Positions 11,664 to 23,150 of a DNA stretch of 64,000 nt are shown piece by piece. How positions within the stretch are numbered: position 1 is the stretch's first letter; each line of letters begins with the position of its first letter. Source of the stretch: Cryptomeria japonica (lineage: Eukaryota; Streptophyta; Pinopsida; Cupressales; Cupressaceae); NCBI RefSeq assembly GCF_030272615.1, contig NC_081409.1:651034468-651098467 (forward strand). The letters are read 5' to 3'. A model generated the notes under the pieces. It had not been told where the DNA came from, searched no databases, and worked only from the letters and a program-made list of their open reading frames with translations. A program made the position numbers and the translations under genes.

Positions 11664-11981
11664 ATGGAGGGATCTAGTTCAAAAGGCAAAAGAAAGGTAA
11701 CCGAGGTTTTTGAGAGCACCTTGAAGAAGTCTAAAGGTGGAGAGGGTGCACTAAAGAAGAAATTAAATCAACACATGATTGATCAAATGAGCTCACTAGG
11801 AGCCAAATCCCAGAGATCTAAGGCTAACCTACCCATCCGTGACCAGTTAGAAGATGATATCAAGGAGATTGGTGATGTTTGGACTAGGATTAGAGGTCAC
11901 AAGTTATTCTTGTACCATTATTTGAGGAGGAGTAAACCAACCCCAATCTCAAACCCATAGATAACTGGATTGGGTAAACTT
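11664..11981 (+). pseudogene. N-terminal piece of an unknown Lys/Ser-rich ORF
   Basis: ATG at 11,664 opens a basic ORF (MEGSSSKGKRKVTEVFES, then KKSKGG, KKKLNQ), with nuclear-localisation-like lysine clusters in the first 40 residues. A stop at 11,958 (TAG) is followed by more open frame until element A cuts in. I recognise no family. It is on the same strand as the gypsy element and sits in its 3' LTR. It could be the N-terminus of the protein whose C-terminal part lies at 1-2,122, if the LTR carries one gene. That link is inference, since the two pieces do not overlap. Confidence 0.35.
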
Positions 11982-12781
11982 TTTTAGGATTCCCAAAGAT
12001 ACTGAGAGGGGGGGGGGGGTGAATCAGTATCTAACCGGTATATCAAATTACTTGATTTAAAACATGAAAAGCATATTAAAACTGAGTATCGGTAAACTAG
12101 AAATAATGCAGTAAATAAGAACAATAACAACAACATGAGAAGCACACCATAACACAATATTTTAATGAGGAAACCAGGTGTGGGAAAAACCTCAGTGGCA
12201 TTTGTGACCGACAATATTCACTTACTAGCTAATAAGGGAATATTACTCTCGCAATAGGGGCGTGCACATGCAGGGAGGCCAAGTGCCTAGAGCTCACTGT
12301 TCAATTACAAAAGAAGTCACACTGACTTACAAAAATGGATTATACTAATCCAATATCTTGTACTACTTCAGATTAGCATCTGCTATGCCAGATTCAGTAC
12401 CGGTTTAAGCTCTACTACAACATAAACCCTTAACCAATAATTCGCATACTAGGTCTGCTATTACTTTTACATACTTTGCATCCTATCTCTTGTCTACAAA
12501 TTGATCTAATGATCTCATACATATATGAGTCATATTACAATCTACCATGTCAGCTTACAAAATATTTTACAATTAATTACAAAAAATATTAATACTAAAT
12601 TGTTGTTGGCCAGGATGTCGGTATTCTTCCTTTTCATTGTCAATGTTCTGTGTGCCGATGTAGAGTTTGCTAATGTTGGTCCCTGTGTTTGTCTGCCGGT
12701 ATCACATGATTGCAAGGTTTCCATCAATGACAATACCTTCAATCACCTAAAATTTCTCATTGGAGTGTGCATTTACCAACA
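11982..12781 (-). repeat. Element A 3' LTR
   Basis: 800 bases, ending in ACCAACA next to the polypurine tract. The outer end reads TTTTAGG where sister copies have TGTTAGG. It holds the stem-loop with arms GATACTGA and TCAGTATC (11,998-12,031) and the conserved GGAAACC...GGGAAAAACC core near 12,170. Confidence 0.85.
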
Positions 12782-12978
12782 ATCTCCCCCTTTGGCATTG
12801 ATGGCAACACTCATGAGAAAAATTCAAAAATGCATCCGAAAACTAAAGTCCAAAAAAACTTTGCCAAAAAAACTGTATGTCCAAAAATGTGTGCTCCCCT
12901 TGAGAAGATAACCTCTACTTCTTTCTGACCATTTTTCTCATCACACTACTCCCCCTTTGGCATCAATGACAAAGGTTG
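12782..12978 (-). promoter_or_regulatory. Element A polypurine tracts (two) and 3' untranslated region
   Basis: On the minus strand GCCAAAGGGGGAGAT abuts the 3' LTR (12,782-12,796). A second copy, TGCCAAAGGGGGAGTAGT, lies about 165 bases upstream (12,946-12,963), in the same TCATTGATGCC context. Both could prime plus-strand DNA. A further purine stretch is at about 12,893-12,905. Confidence 0.75.
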
Positions 12979-15900
12979 TCATTCGCTGTCAGTGGAGTCC
13001 TCCCTAGAGTCTTGTAACCGATGGGTTACAATCTGAAAGATATCTGTCAAAATTAAATTTATACCATTACTGAATGTTTTGTTGTCTTCTATTACCTCTT
13101 GTGTTCTCTGCATTGTACCGGTGAGTATGTGCATTTTCTCTTCCGGTGTCTTCAGTCCGAGAACCAGAGCCTCAGATATTTCTTTTCTCAAAGAAATGAG
13201 GTATTCTAGTCTTGGACCAAGTTTGCATTTCAAGTCCTTTGCTTTATCCTTTATTCTATGTTTGTCATTCTCTAACTTCTAGCTTTGCAATCTTCTTTTC
13301 TATCTCCAAAAATGAATCCGATGATCCTATCAGATTGTCAGTAATATTGTTAATCTTATCTTGTGCTTTGTTGATTTCCTTGTCAAGGTCTTTTGTTAAG
13401 ATATTTGTCTTATAAGTGTCCTTGTACAATTTCTTGAAGTCAAAGATTATTTCTCCAAGTTCTGGTAATAGGGTATCCATTTTCTCCTTGTTCTTCTTCA
13501 CAATTTCCTCAAAGAGTTTCTCTTTTTCTTTAATCATTCTTTCCTTAAATGTATCCTCATTTATTTGATCAACAGTCAATATGTTGTTGGTGATGAACTT
13601 AGACAATGTGTCTAGTTGACCTAAATAATCCTTATTATCAACAATGCACTTTGGTGCTATCAATTTAAGAATTGGAATTGTATCATCAATAGCCTTATAG
13701 GCTTGTACATTTCATTTTGTGATCTTCTTTATTGAATCCAACAAGACCTTTGTTATATTTGTAGGTCTGAATTCTGCCATAGCTGTACTAGATGTTTGTC
13801 CAATAGTCTTTACAATAGCCATGCTACCGGTTGTGGTAATCACCTTACTTGATTCGACCTTTGGTAGGTTAGTCTATGTTTGCATTTCTACAAACAAAGG
13901 TTTATGCTTTTCAGTTTGGGCTGGTGGCATTGTCCCTGTCTGAACCTGTGCTTCAACTTGTACCTATTTTGGTTTCTCTATCTGTATCTCAGAGGGTTTC
14001 TCTGAGCTTTCAACTGCCAGTTTCTCAGATGTAGTCTCAGTTTGTACCTTTGAAGTCTCTTTTGTCGATTCTTCATATGGTTTTTTTAGTTGTTTGTACT
14101 GGTTTCTCAGTGGTATCCTCAGCCGGTTATTTTGCCTATGTAGGTTTTTCTATGCTTATCTTAACCTCTACAGCTAGTGACTTAGTAGTCACATCTTCCT
14201 CCTTATCTTCAGTGGTTTCTCTGTCAATCACAACATTTACTTCCTGGGTGTCTACATTCATAGTATACAAAATTTCGGACTCAGGATTTGTATCCTCTAG
14301 TGGAGTCTTCATACTCTCTGTGGCCGGTTCACTGTCAATAGTATCTATTGGTGGAGTATCTGAAAGAGGTGGGGGCACATTGTTAGTTATTTTAAGGCCT
14401 GGAAGTCCACCTACCTTACCTTTCCCCTTATCTTTGTCCTTTTGATATACTTTAATAGTTTTTGGTCTGAGTAATTCTTCCTGTTTTTCTTTTTCCACAA
14501 AGAATATATCCCATGCATCTATTGTTTCCTCAGAGACTTCCTTTACTCTACCTGCCATCAGTACTACATACCGGTGAGCAGTAGAGAGTACTGTCCGGTT
14601 TGCTTCATTGATTAGTTTATGAATTTCATCAGTTGAGTTGACTGGATGTACTGCAAGTAGTTTTTCAATCTTAATTTTCTTGTCCAGCTCAACGACGGCT
14701 AACCTTCTAGCTTCAAGTCTCCTATACAGATCATTTGGAATTTCATCAACAACTTGCATCAAAAATTTCTTGTATATATCTAAGTGTAAAATTAAACTGT
14801 TCTCTATGCTTTCCTTATCATCAGCGGGTAGTGTATTGTATATTTTGTTGATGTTCTTCAGCTTACCATCCTCTGTAATTTCACTAAGAAGTTTGTCTAT
14901 TGGAGCAATATCTTGTTTTACCTTCTTTTTCTTACAAGTCATTTTCTTTGTTGGAGGCATTACTGCCTGTTTTTTTATCTGGTTCTTTTTGGTGTAGGAG
15001 AGAGTACCGGTGTGGGTTTTCTTTTCCTTTCTACCCTTTTAAATATTTTCGGTATATCACTCTCAGAAAAAGTTCCAACCAGTGAAAGATGAGTTTCTGG
15101 TTGAGGTGCTTCCAACTCACTTTCACTTATACCAGTTTGTCTCAAAACATCTTCCTTGATTGCTTTATCCTGCCGGGCTCCTTTCCTTACAATTGCTTCA
15201 ACTTTCTTAACCCTTTTCCTTGATTGAATTCAACTTTCTATTGTTTGAGCATTTCCAAAAACTTCCTCAGTAGGTTCATTGGGTGCTTCAAGGAGGGCTT
15301 TTGCATAAGTTTCAATGATATTATCATCTATTTCATAGCCCATTTCAGTTACCTAGATAGTTCTAGGGACAACTGCCTCCATCCAGATTTCATCTTTCTT
15401 GATCACAAAATAAATTTCCTTCTGATATTTATCCACAATAGCTTTTGACAGTCTTACTCTAGTTTATATTCGAGTCTTCAATGCTTGAAAATGTTCATTT
15501 AGGTTTTTCTCTTGGTTTTCTCCCATATTATTCAATAGATCCAACAGTTGTTTTCCTACTGGAATGTCAAAAGCAAAATCTCTTGCACCAATACTGGGTA
15601 CTTGTTTTGTTATGTAGAACATTAGACAAACAAGCAAGTTTCCAAATCTAAATGTTCCTTTCTTATCTCTTTTAATCTTTCCTAGATTGTCTATCAACTC
15701 ATCTTTGAGCCATTCACATACATCTATCCTTGCATTATCATTAACCATATCATAGGCACTTTTGATACATAGGCTAGAAATTGAGTTTAACCTATTTGCA
15801 TGTGTAGCCTTATAACCTAATATCACACTTATAAATCTGACATTTATGTCTTTTACATTGTTCACCCTTAGAGACCTTTTATGAAATGTTGCACCGGTTA

Positions 15901-16390
15901 GGTTTATCACTGTGTCATTTGAGACCTTATTTGTTTTGTCAGGTCTGTTACCAATGGAAGGTAACCATGTTATAACTTTTACTGCTTCCTTTGTGATTTT
16001 ATGAATTGAATCTAACTAGAAAAAATCACCATGTACTTTTCTTAACACAATCCTTATGATATCCTTGGGAAAATCTGGGATACTAAGGATTTCAGTAAAA
16101 CCTAGGGTTTCCACTATTTTATATTCCTACTTGACATTTCCAGACTCATCACAAATCACAATCTTATACATATTCTTGATCTCATCATCACCTAATTCCT
16201 CAATATGACAATGTATATACATCCTAAGGGCTTCAGCATATACTACTCCCTTAGGAATTTGAGAAAATACACCCATACTATCATCTGTCTTTGAAATTTT
16301 GGGAACTAGTTGGAATACGGGTCCAGGACACTTAACAACTTCAACAACAGTAGGGTTTGCAATAAATTCAGGAGTAGATGAAGATACCAT
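12979..16390 (-). pseudogene. ORF2 of element A, unknown protein with C-terminal coiled coil, broken
   Basis: The start at 16,390 is set by MVSSSTPEFIANPTVVE, homologous to the MASSS start in B, D and E. The stop is at 12,979. Conserved blocks in order are: an N-terminal globular region (LPSTDSRPDK-like, SLRVNNVKD, DKKGTFRFGNLLV), a block ending in an invariant WMEAV..RTIWV, a basic KKR-rich stretch, and a block with LHLDIYKKFLMQVVDE and LLAVHPVNST (14,136-14,960). KGKGKVGG and a Thr/Glu-rich variable linker follow, then a coiled coil of about 230 residues (13,663-12,979). Several stops and frameshifts divide it, and part of the middle is scrambled. Total span is about 1,137 codons. No enzymatic motif is recognised. 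Function unknown. Confidence 0.7.
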
Positions 16391-16692
16391 AGTTATAAAT
16401 ACCTCAATCTGCCTTAAGGATGAATGCTTTGATGGATTTCTTCACTTCTTCATTTAGAATGCCTTCGCTCGGGAATTTTCGCACTCTCAAAGATTTGAAT
16501 GCTCGGTGAATGAAAAAGGAGCCAAAACATTTGCTTTATAATGTTAGTTTCTCCAACTACCATATTTAATGCTCATCGGTTAAGTCACAACTTAACTCAT
16601 CTACCAGTATAGAAGTAATTTCAACTTCTCACCATCAACCGAGGGAATAGCATGTTTTTCATTTTGTTGCTAAACCCCCAAAGGATTTTCCT
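16391..16692 (-). promoter_or_regulatory. ORF1-ORF2 spacer with TATA-like box, element A
   Basis: 302 bases. On the minus strand TATAAAGC (16,540-16,533) is followed at about 20-30 bases by TTCATTCACCGAGCATTCAAA, the same arrangement as in element B. This may be an internal promoter for ORF2. Confidence 0.5.
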
Positions 16693-17701
16693 TCAGTTAG
16701 ATGAAGAGTCTCCTGTCGATGGAGTGTTACTTTGTTCTGTCGGTGGAGGGGTATTCCCTTCAACATTTTGATCTGACTTTCTGATCCATTGTTTTGAGAA
16801 TTCTTGCTTTACCTCTTCAACCTTTTCTTTACCTTTCAAACTAGGACCTTTGGTATTTGTCGGTGATGCCTTACTTCTACAAAATTTTGCAATATCTCCA
16901 ATTTTATTATAGGCATAATAAGTCACATTGTTCTTCTAAATAGATTTCCCACATCCTATGTCGGTATGTGTTCTGCATTGATTAGATAAGTGTCTAAATC
17001 TTCCACAAATATACATCTTACATTCATTTTGCAATTTTTTGAATTATGACCAACTTGTTGCATTTAGAACATTGACCGATGGGTGTATTAGTATTCTGAT
17101 GATCATGATTGTTTGCAGTACCGAAGCTTTCACCAACTTCAAAGCCAAGGCCATTTGTATCACCATTAGGTTTCTAATTCTTCAGCATGCCACCAAGTTC
17201 TTTGGAACTTTTATTGAATTTCTCATTGTGTTGATTTGCAGCAGTCAATTCATTCTCTAAGATTCCTTTCTATCTCATGAGTTCAATTCGGTCATTTTGT
17301 GTGTGCATCAGATCTGTCTTCAACATATCATTTTCATGACCGAGTCTTGTGTTTTCATTTTTAACATCATTTAGTCTTCTAACCAAGTCTTCTTCATTCT
17401 TCTTTATATCTTCAATTTCTTTACAGAATCTCATAATCATATCCTGCATGTCATTCTTCATTGTATTGATTTCTTGTCTTAGCTTGTTTACCAAATCATT
17501 AAGAGTTTCCTTGTCATTTTCCTCATTCTGCATCTTTTCACAAAGTTCTCTCCTTTTGTTCCTTGCAATAGTAAAATTCCCTTGAAGTGCTTGAATAATA
17601 TCCTGAGCAGCCTTCAGGTCATCCTCAAGTTTGATATTCTTCATTTTTTCTGCATCATAGTCTGTAAGAGTTGTTTCCAATTGCTTTCTCAAGTTTTCCA
17701 T
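16693..17701 (-). pseudogene. ORF1 of element A: coiled coil plus CCHC knuckles, broken
   Basis: It starts at ATG 17,701 (MENLRKQLE), about 58 bases past the PBS. Residues 1 to about 170 are charged, heptad-like coiled coil (KLRQEINTMKNDMQDMIMRF, RLNDVKNENTRLGHENDML). The zinc-knuckle half is badly damaged. One CSKCNK is recognisable near 17,070, and the last knuckle is recognisable but has lost its first Cys and its His (YYAYNKIGDIAKFC). The C-terminal tail is Lys/Glu- then Ser/Thr/Pro-rich. It is about 100 bases shorter than the intact layout in D and E, so part is deleted. By position and zinc knuckles it is Gag-like, but I see no UBN2-type capsid domain. Confidence 0.75.
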
Positions 17702-17758
17702 CTCTGCCGATGACAAGATCTTCCTCAAGCTGTTAGGCTTTTGAAAATAGAGGACCAA

Positions 17759-17770
17759 GCTTTGATACCA
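17759..17770 (-). other. Primer-binding site, element A
   Basis: On the minus strand TGGTATCAAAGC lies two bases from the 5' LTR. It is one change from TGGTATCAGAGC, complementary to the 3' end of plant initiator Met-tRNA. Confidence 0.8.
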
Positions 17771-17772
17771 AT

Positions 17773-17936
17773 TGTTAGGATTCCCAAAGATACTGAGAGG
17801 GGGGGGTGAATCAGTATCTAATTGGTATATCAAATTACTTGATTTAAAACATGAAAAACATATTAAAATTGAGTACCAGTAAACCAAAAATAATGCAGTA
17901 AATAAGAACAATAACAACTTGAGAAGCACACCATAA
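17773..17936 (-). repeat. Element A 5' LTR, stub
   Basis: 164 bases, starting TGTTAGGATTCCC. They match the outer part of 11,982-12,145, including the GATACTGA/TCAGTATC stem-loop (17,789-17,817). The LTR stops where the Copia-1 LTR begins. Confidence 0.85.
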
Positions 17937-19462
17937 TGTAAAGTTCTGATGCCAATAGCTAACATGATGAGAGGGGGGGGGGTGAATCATACAAACTTAA
18001 TCTTTTGTAAAATCAACAGATTCAACCTTGATAACTTATACTTCAGCAATATAACCAAAAACTGCTAAACATGCAAACTCATAAACAGATAAACATCATA
18101 ACACATATAACACTAGATTTAATGTGGAAACCCAAATAGGGAAAAACCACTGTGGGATTTTGGACCCACTAATAAATATACTCTTCTAGAGTATGCTCGG
18201 TTAAAAGAAAATCTTGTTAAAGATTACAAACACATTGCTAGATGTGACCCGGTTAAGGGATTTCCCTCAGATCTGTTAGGATCTTCACTTTGTTAGAAGT
18301 GACCTTGTCAAAGGATTTCAAACACTCATTTAGAATGTCACCTTTCTAGAGGGTTTACAAATAAGACTGTTAAGTCCACTTGGTTAAGATATTTTCTGTC
18401 ACTTACAAAATAATAGTAATAAAAATATATCTGCAACTTCACATCTAAAATGCTAAAGCAGATTCTTATTTTCTCAAAACAATCTTGGCATAGGACTTAT
18501 CTTGTCCCTCTGCTGGGCTCCCTACTCTATTATTCAAACAAGTCTTCAAGCTTATGTGCTCAATAATCACTATGTAGCATCCCTGTGCTTACCCTTGCCC
18601 ACATACATTGTTCACCAACAATTTCTTATTTATAAACAATTTGCTAACTGCTTAACCTCCTTGATCACATTTCCCATGATCAATCTTAGCCATCAGATCT
18701 TCAATCTTGAACAAGTGCAATGCATCTTTCAATCTGAAAATGTTTTACCTTGCGTTGGGACTTGCATTCCTTTCTTGGAACTTGCACAAGGTTATTGTAG
18801 TTCAATCTGCACTGTAGATCTTCCTATCGATCTTCCATTGTCATAGATCCTTAACAAACTTCATACACGGCATACCAATCATTTAATCAATTCTAGCTCA
18901 TCATTGTCTTTCATTAAATAATGCTCTTATCCATCCAATGCGATCTGTCATAACTTGGTTGCAACTCAGTAAATACTAAAGTTTACTCGGTAGACATTTC
19001 GCCTTCGTTAACCGATATCGATAACCTTAGGGTTTACCGACTATGTTTCTTATGGTTTACTGACTAGGTTCCTTAGGGTTTACCAACTAGGTTCTTTGCT
19101 CGGTGACATAGTATAGTATTAACCTTACAATCAACAACATATGTAGGATATCAAAACAATCTAAACATCATGATCTCATCAATGTCTAACTCGGTAATAG
19201 TTGCCCATTGAATAAATTATTTCTCCCCTTTCTTATCACATTCTTTCTGTGTCTTTTACTGACCACTTAATTCTCTTCAAATCAATCTTCTCAAGATATG
19301 GCAACATCATACTAAATCAAAAAATCAATTTCTTGACATCAATGACAAAATAATGTTATAAAGATAGTTATCATCCTTTTTCAGTTATATCAAATAATCT
19401 TCAACAACCTTCTCAATATCCTTAATGACTATCAACAATCTCCTTCTATTGAAATGCCAACA
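17937..19462 (-). repeat. Copia-1 3' LTR
   Basis: 1,526 bases, ending TGTAAAGTTCTGATG at the outer end and GCCAACA at the polypurine tract. Compared with the other LTR it carries an extra tandem repeat of about 28 bases at 19,025-19,099. A GAATCAT/ATGATGA stem-loop with a G-run lies at 17,964-17,990. Confidence 0.9.
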
Positions 19463-19901
19463 ATCTCCCCCTTTGGCATTGATGGCAAAACCAACTTTTA
19501 AATGCTAATAACAACAAGATATTCAAATTGATTCAGATTTAGATTGTTGTTAGACTTCTCCTGTTATCCTTGAGCGATTAAAAATCTCCAGAAGTCTTCT
19601 CCCTTTTGTATTCTTCTCCCCCTATCATTAGTCTTTAATTATCTTCTTCATTTAGGATTTTACCATTTAGTCTTCTCCCCCTTTGACAACAATGCCAAAA
19701 AGTAAAAGAACTAAATCATGATTGCTTCCTCTGTGAAGTGATTTACCTTGCTGTGTATCATCTCAGTCTTGGTCAGAGCAACTTGTCTCTATTCACTATT
19801 TCCTGCACACCTTTAGAAAACCTTCTAAAGTGCATAAATCAACATCAATCCACACATAATATTCTATAGATTCATCGAATTGATGCTTTCATTGAACTCT
19901 A
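19463..19901 (-). promoter_or_regulatory. Copia-1 polypurine tracts and 3' untranslated region
   Basis: On the minus strand GCCAAAGGGGGAGAT abuts the 3' LTR (19,463-19,477). More purine tracts of the form AAAGGGGGAGAAG lie at about 19,615-19,625 and 19,672-19,685. No ORF is seen here. Confidence 0.7.
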
Positions 19902-21389
19902 TCAGTGAGTAGAAGATAGGGGTAGGACCCCTAACTTTCTTTTGAGATACTCAAAAGTGTCCTTTGAGTGTGGATTTGTGAAGATGTCTGCTAATTGCTC
20001 CTTTGAACTGATATATTCCAGTACAACTTTCTTCTCTTGAACTTCTTCTCTGAGATAATGATACTTTGTAGATATATGCTTTGTCTTAGAGTGCATTACA
20101 GGATTCTTTGAAATGTTAATGGTACTCGTATTATCATAGAATATAGTTACTAGCTCGGTAACTTTCTCATTTATACCTTCCAATAGTTGTTTGATCCATG
20201 CTATATTGGTACAATTCAATGTTGCAACAACATATTCAGCTTCTGCTGTTGACTGTGAAATATGTCCTTGTTTCTTGCTAAGCTAAGTTACTAGTCTTTC
20301 TCCTAAAAAGAAAGCTCCACCACTTGTGCTTTTCCTGTCATCTATGTTTCCTGCCCAATCAACATCAGTATAAACTTTTAAATCAAAATCATGTCTGTTT
20401 TCATATACTAAGCCATAATCTTTATTGCCTCTCAAGTATCTAAAAATTCTCTTGATTGCTGTCATATGGGTTTCCTTGGGATCTATAGAAAATCTTGCAA
20501 CAATACCTACTGCATGTGCTATATCTGATCTACTGTGCACAACATATTGGAACTTTCCAATCATAGATCAGTAAAGTGTCTCATCAACATATGCAAATTC
20601 ATCATTCTTTGATAGTTTACAGTTAGTAGTCATAGGAGTACTTACTGGTTTAGAATCCTCCATTCCAAATTTCTTCAAGATTTCCTTTATGTACTTGGAT
20701 TGAGTAATGAAAATCTAATCTTTCATTTGCAGTATCTGTAAACCTATAAAATACTTTATCTCACTGATTAATGACATCTCAAATTCTTTGCACATTTCAT
20801 TTCCAAAGTTCTTGCATAAGGAGTCATTACCACAAAAAATAATATCATCAACAAGTATAGCTGATATCAGCATTCCATTGTTCTCATCATTCTTCATGTA
20901 CATGTTGCTATTTTCACTTGTCCTTATAAAACCAATCTTGATTAAGTAAGAGTGCAGTCTCTCATACCATGCTCTAGGTGCTTGTTTCAGACCATATAAA
21001 ACTTTGTTTAGTTTACATACCTGATCTTTACTCTTGTCTTCAACAAATCCTTCAGGTTGTTCTATGTAAACTTCTTCTTCTAGTGTACCATTCAAAAATG
21101 CAGATTTAACATCCATTTGATATACCTTGAAATTTTTGAAAGCAGCATATGCCAACAATGTTCTTACTCCCTCAAGTCTAGCCATAGGTGCAAAAGTCTC
21201 ACCATAATCTATTCCTTCTTCTTGAGCATAAACTTTGCAAACTAGTCTTGCTTTATTTTGAATGACCTCACCTTTCTCATTTAGCTTGTTTCTAAAAATC
21301 CACTTTGTACCGATTACATTTTTGTCCTTCAGTCTTAGGATCAGTGTCCATGTGTCATTCTTCTTGATTTGATCAATCTCTTTTGTCAT
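19902..21389 (-). pseudogene. Copia-1 reverse transcriptase and RNase H
   Basis: RT begins at about 21,389 ([20 protein letters not shown]) and holds [12 protein letters not shown] and [15 protein letters not shown]. The catalytic box reads LVDD where YVDD is usual, with both Asp kept. RNase H follows at 20,564-19,902: VYTDVDWAGNIDDRKSTSGG, AEAEYV, YDNTSTINISKNPV, SKTKHISTKYH, ending in LADIFT. A stop at 20,283 (TAG in place of Trp, before LSKKQ) splits RNase H, and a further gap lies at about 20,570-20,714. Otherwise the sequence is well preserved. It would copy element RNA to DNA. Confidence 0.92.
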
Positions 21390-23150
21390 AGCATTTACCC
21401 AATCTTCATTGTTAAATGCCTCTTTTACTATTCTCAGTTCAAATTCAGATATCAGACATGTGTCCTATCTCAGTTTGTTTCTTGTCATCTCTGGATGATT
21501 CTTATCTCCTATAATCTAACTTGATGCATGATGTCTTCTGACATATTTGGCTAATATAGGCTTGGTAGGTTCTGTATGATCTTCCTCATCACTCGGTAAC
21601 TAGACATTATCTTCATTTTCTTCAGCAGCTTTCTCGGTAGGACTTCTCGGTTGAACATAAACAAATTCTTCATAATCTTCTGGTTCTTTGGAATTTCCTT
21701 CATCATTTCTTTCTACAAATTCATCAATTTTCACATTTGCACTTTCTACTATTTTGTTAGATGATTTGATCAGACATTTAAATGCTTTACTTCTAGAAGA
21801 ATAACCAAGAAATGTTCCTTCTCCACTTTTCTGATCAAACTTTCCATTTCTGTCATCTTTGTGAACATAGCATTTACTTCCAAAGATTTTAAAATAACTT
21901 ACATTAGGTTTCTTGTCATACCAAATCTCATATGGTGTCTTCATAGTTCCTTTCTTCAGTTGAACTCAGTTCAGGGTGTAAACTACAGTGCTGATTGCTT
22001 CTCTCCAATATGTTTGAGGTACCCTCTTTTCTATCATCAGGGTTCTGGCACAATCCACAATTGATCTGTTTCTTCTCTCAGCTATCCCATTTTGCTGATG
22101 TGTTCTTGGTGCAGATACTTGTCTTTTTATACCATGATCATTGCAAAATAAGTTAAATTCATCAGAAGTGAACTCTCCTCCTCTATCAGATCTAAGACAT
22201 TTCAGTTGTCTTTCTGTTTCATTTTCAACTCTTGCCTTGTACCATTTAAACATTTGAAAAGCTTCTGATTTTTATTTTAAAAACATAACTGACATCATCC
22301 TTGAGTAATCATCAACAAACAATATGAAATACTTATCACCATAATAACTTTGAACTTTGATGGGACCACAAAGATCAGTGTGTACTAGATCTAAAATTCC
22401 TTTAGAAGTGTAGGACTTACTTGTAAAGCTTGATCTTGTCATCTTACCCATCTGGCATCCTCGCCATACAACATTGTCAGGTTTTTTAAGACTCGGTAGA
22501 CCTCTTACTTGGTGCTTCTTGCTTATTTTGATCAGATTATCAAAATTTACATGACAAAACCTTTTATGCCATAACTAGGTATCATCTATTTTAGCATAAA
22601 GACACTTGTTACGAGTTGAGTCAAGATGAAATGTATTATCTTTTGTTTGTGTCCCGGTAGCAGCTAACTTTCCATGCTTGTCATGAACTTTGACAATTCC
22701 TTTCTGAAATTCTATTCGATATCCTATATTGTTTAGCTGTGCTACACTCAACAAATTTTATTTCAATCCTTCAACCCAGCATACATCATCACATTTAGCA
22801 TTGTCAAGAAGTGTTATAGATCCTTTACCTTTCACCGGACATGGTGCATCATTACCAAATCTTACATAGCCTCCATCATAATCTTATAATATAACAAACT
22901 TGTGTTTATCACCTGTCATTTGATGTGAGCATCCACTATCTATGATCCAAGAATCATTAGTATTTATGTGAGATATTAGGGATTTTTCTTCATACCTTTC
23001 TTCATCTGATCCATCTTTGATAACCACATAAACTACTTCCTCTGTATCAGTTTCATCTGATTTATCATCATTGGATTCCTCGTCGGTTATTAAGCATGAC
23101 TTTCTATCTCTTCTTCTGGAGTCTCGGTGTCCTCTGTAATGATTATCTTT
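21390..23150 (-). pseudogene. Copia-1 protease and integrase
   Basis: The protease active site is intact as Asp-Ser-Gly in WIIDSGCSHHMTGDK (22,932-22,940). The GAG-pre-integrase zinc segment follows (LWHKRFCHVNF, then RGCQMGK). The integrase core reads HTDLCGP, FVDDYSRM and QNGIAERRN, then YWREA and the GKFDQKSGEGTFLGYSSRSK motif that ends Copia integrase cores. Stops occur at several places (for example near 22,574 before LWHKR and 22,276 before KSEAF), all in the pol frame. The tail 21,600-21,390 is acidic and degenerate. Integrase normally joins the element DNA to the chromosome. Confidence 0.9.

Larger units (their letters stand above)
10073..11981 (+). repeat. Gypsy 3' LTR, proximal part, cut by element A
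   Basis: The start TGTTAGCACATATG is fixed by a second copy on the minus strand, which ends exactly there (32,653). Bases 10,073 to about 10,795 match that copy in reverse complement by eye. From about 10,430 to 11,420 the LTR is full of short motifs built on ATCGG and CCGATGA, a degenerate repeat array. A TATA-like box (11,499) and an ORF start (11,664) follow. Element A interrupts at 11,982, so the LTR end is missing. Confidence 0.75.
11982..17936 (-). mobile_element. Element A: non-autonomous Copia-like LTR element with ORF1 and ORF2
   Basis: Read on the minus strand the order is: 5' LTR stub (17,773-17,936), PBS, ORF1 (17,701-16,693), 302-base spacer, ORF2 (16,390-12,979), polypurine tracts, 3' LTR (12,781-11,982). 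No protease, integrase, RT or RNase H is present. The layout matches B, D and E. It sits in the gypsy 3' LTR. Its own 5' LTR was split by Copia-1, and the far half is not found beyond Copia-1, so a later deletion or rearrangement occurred. Confidence 0.85.
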
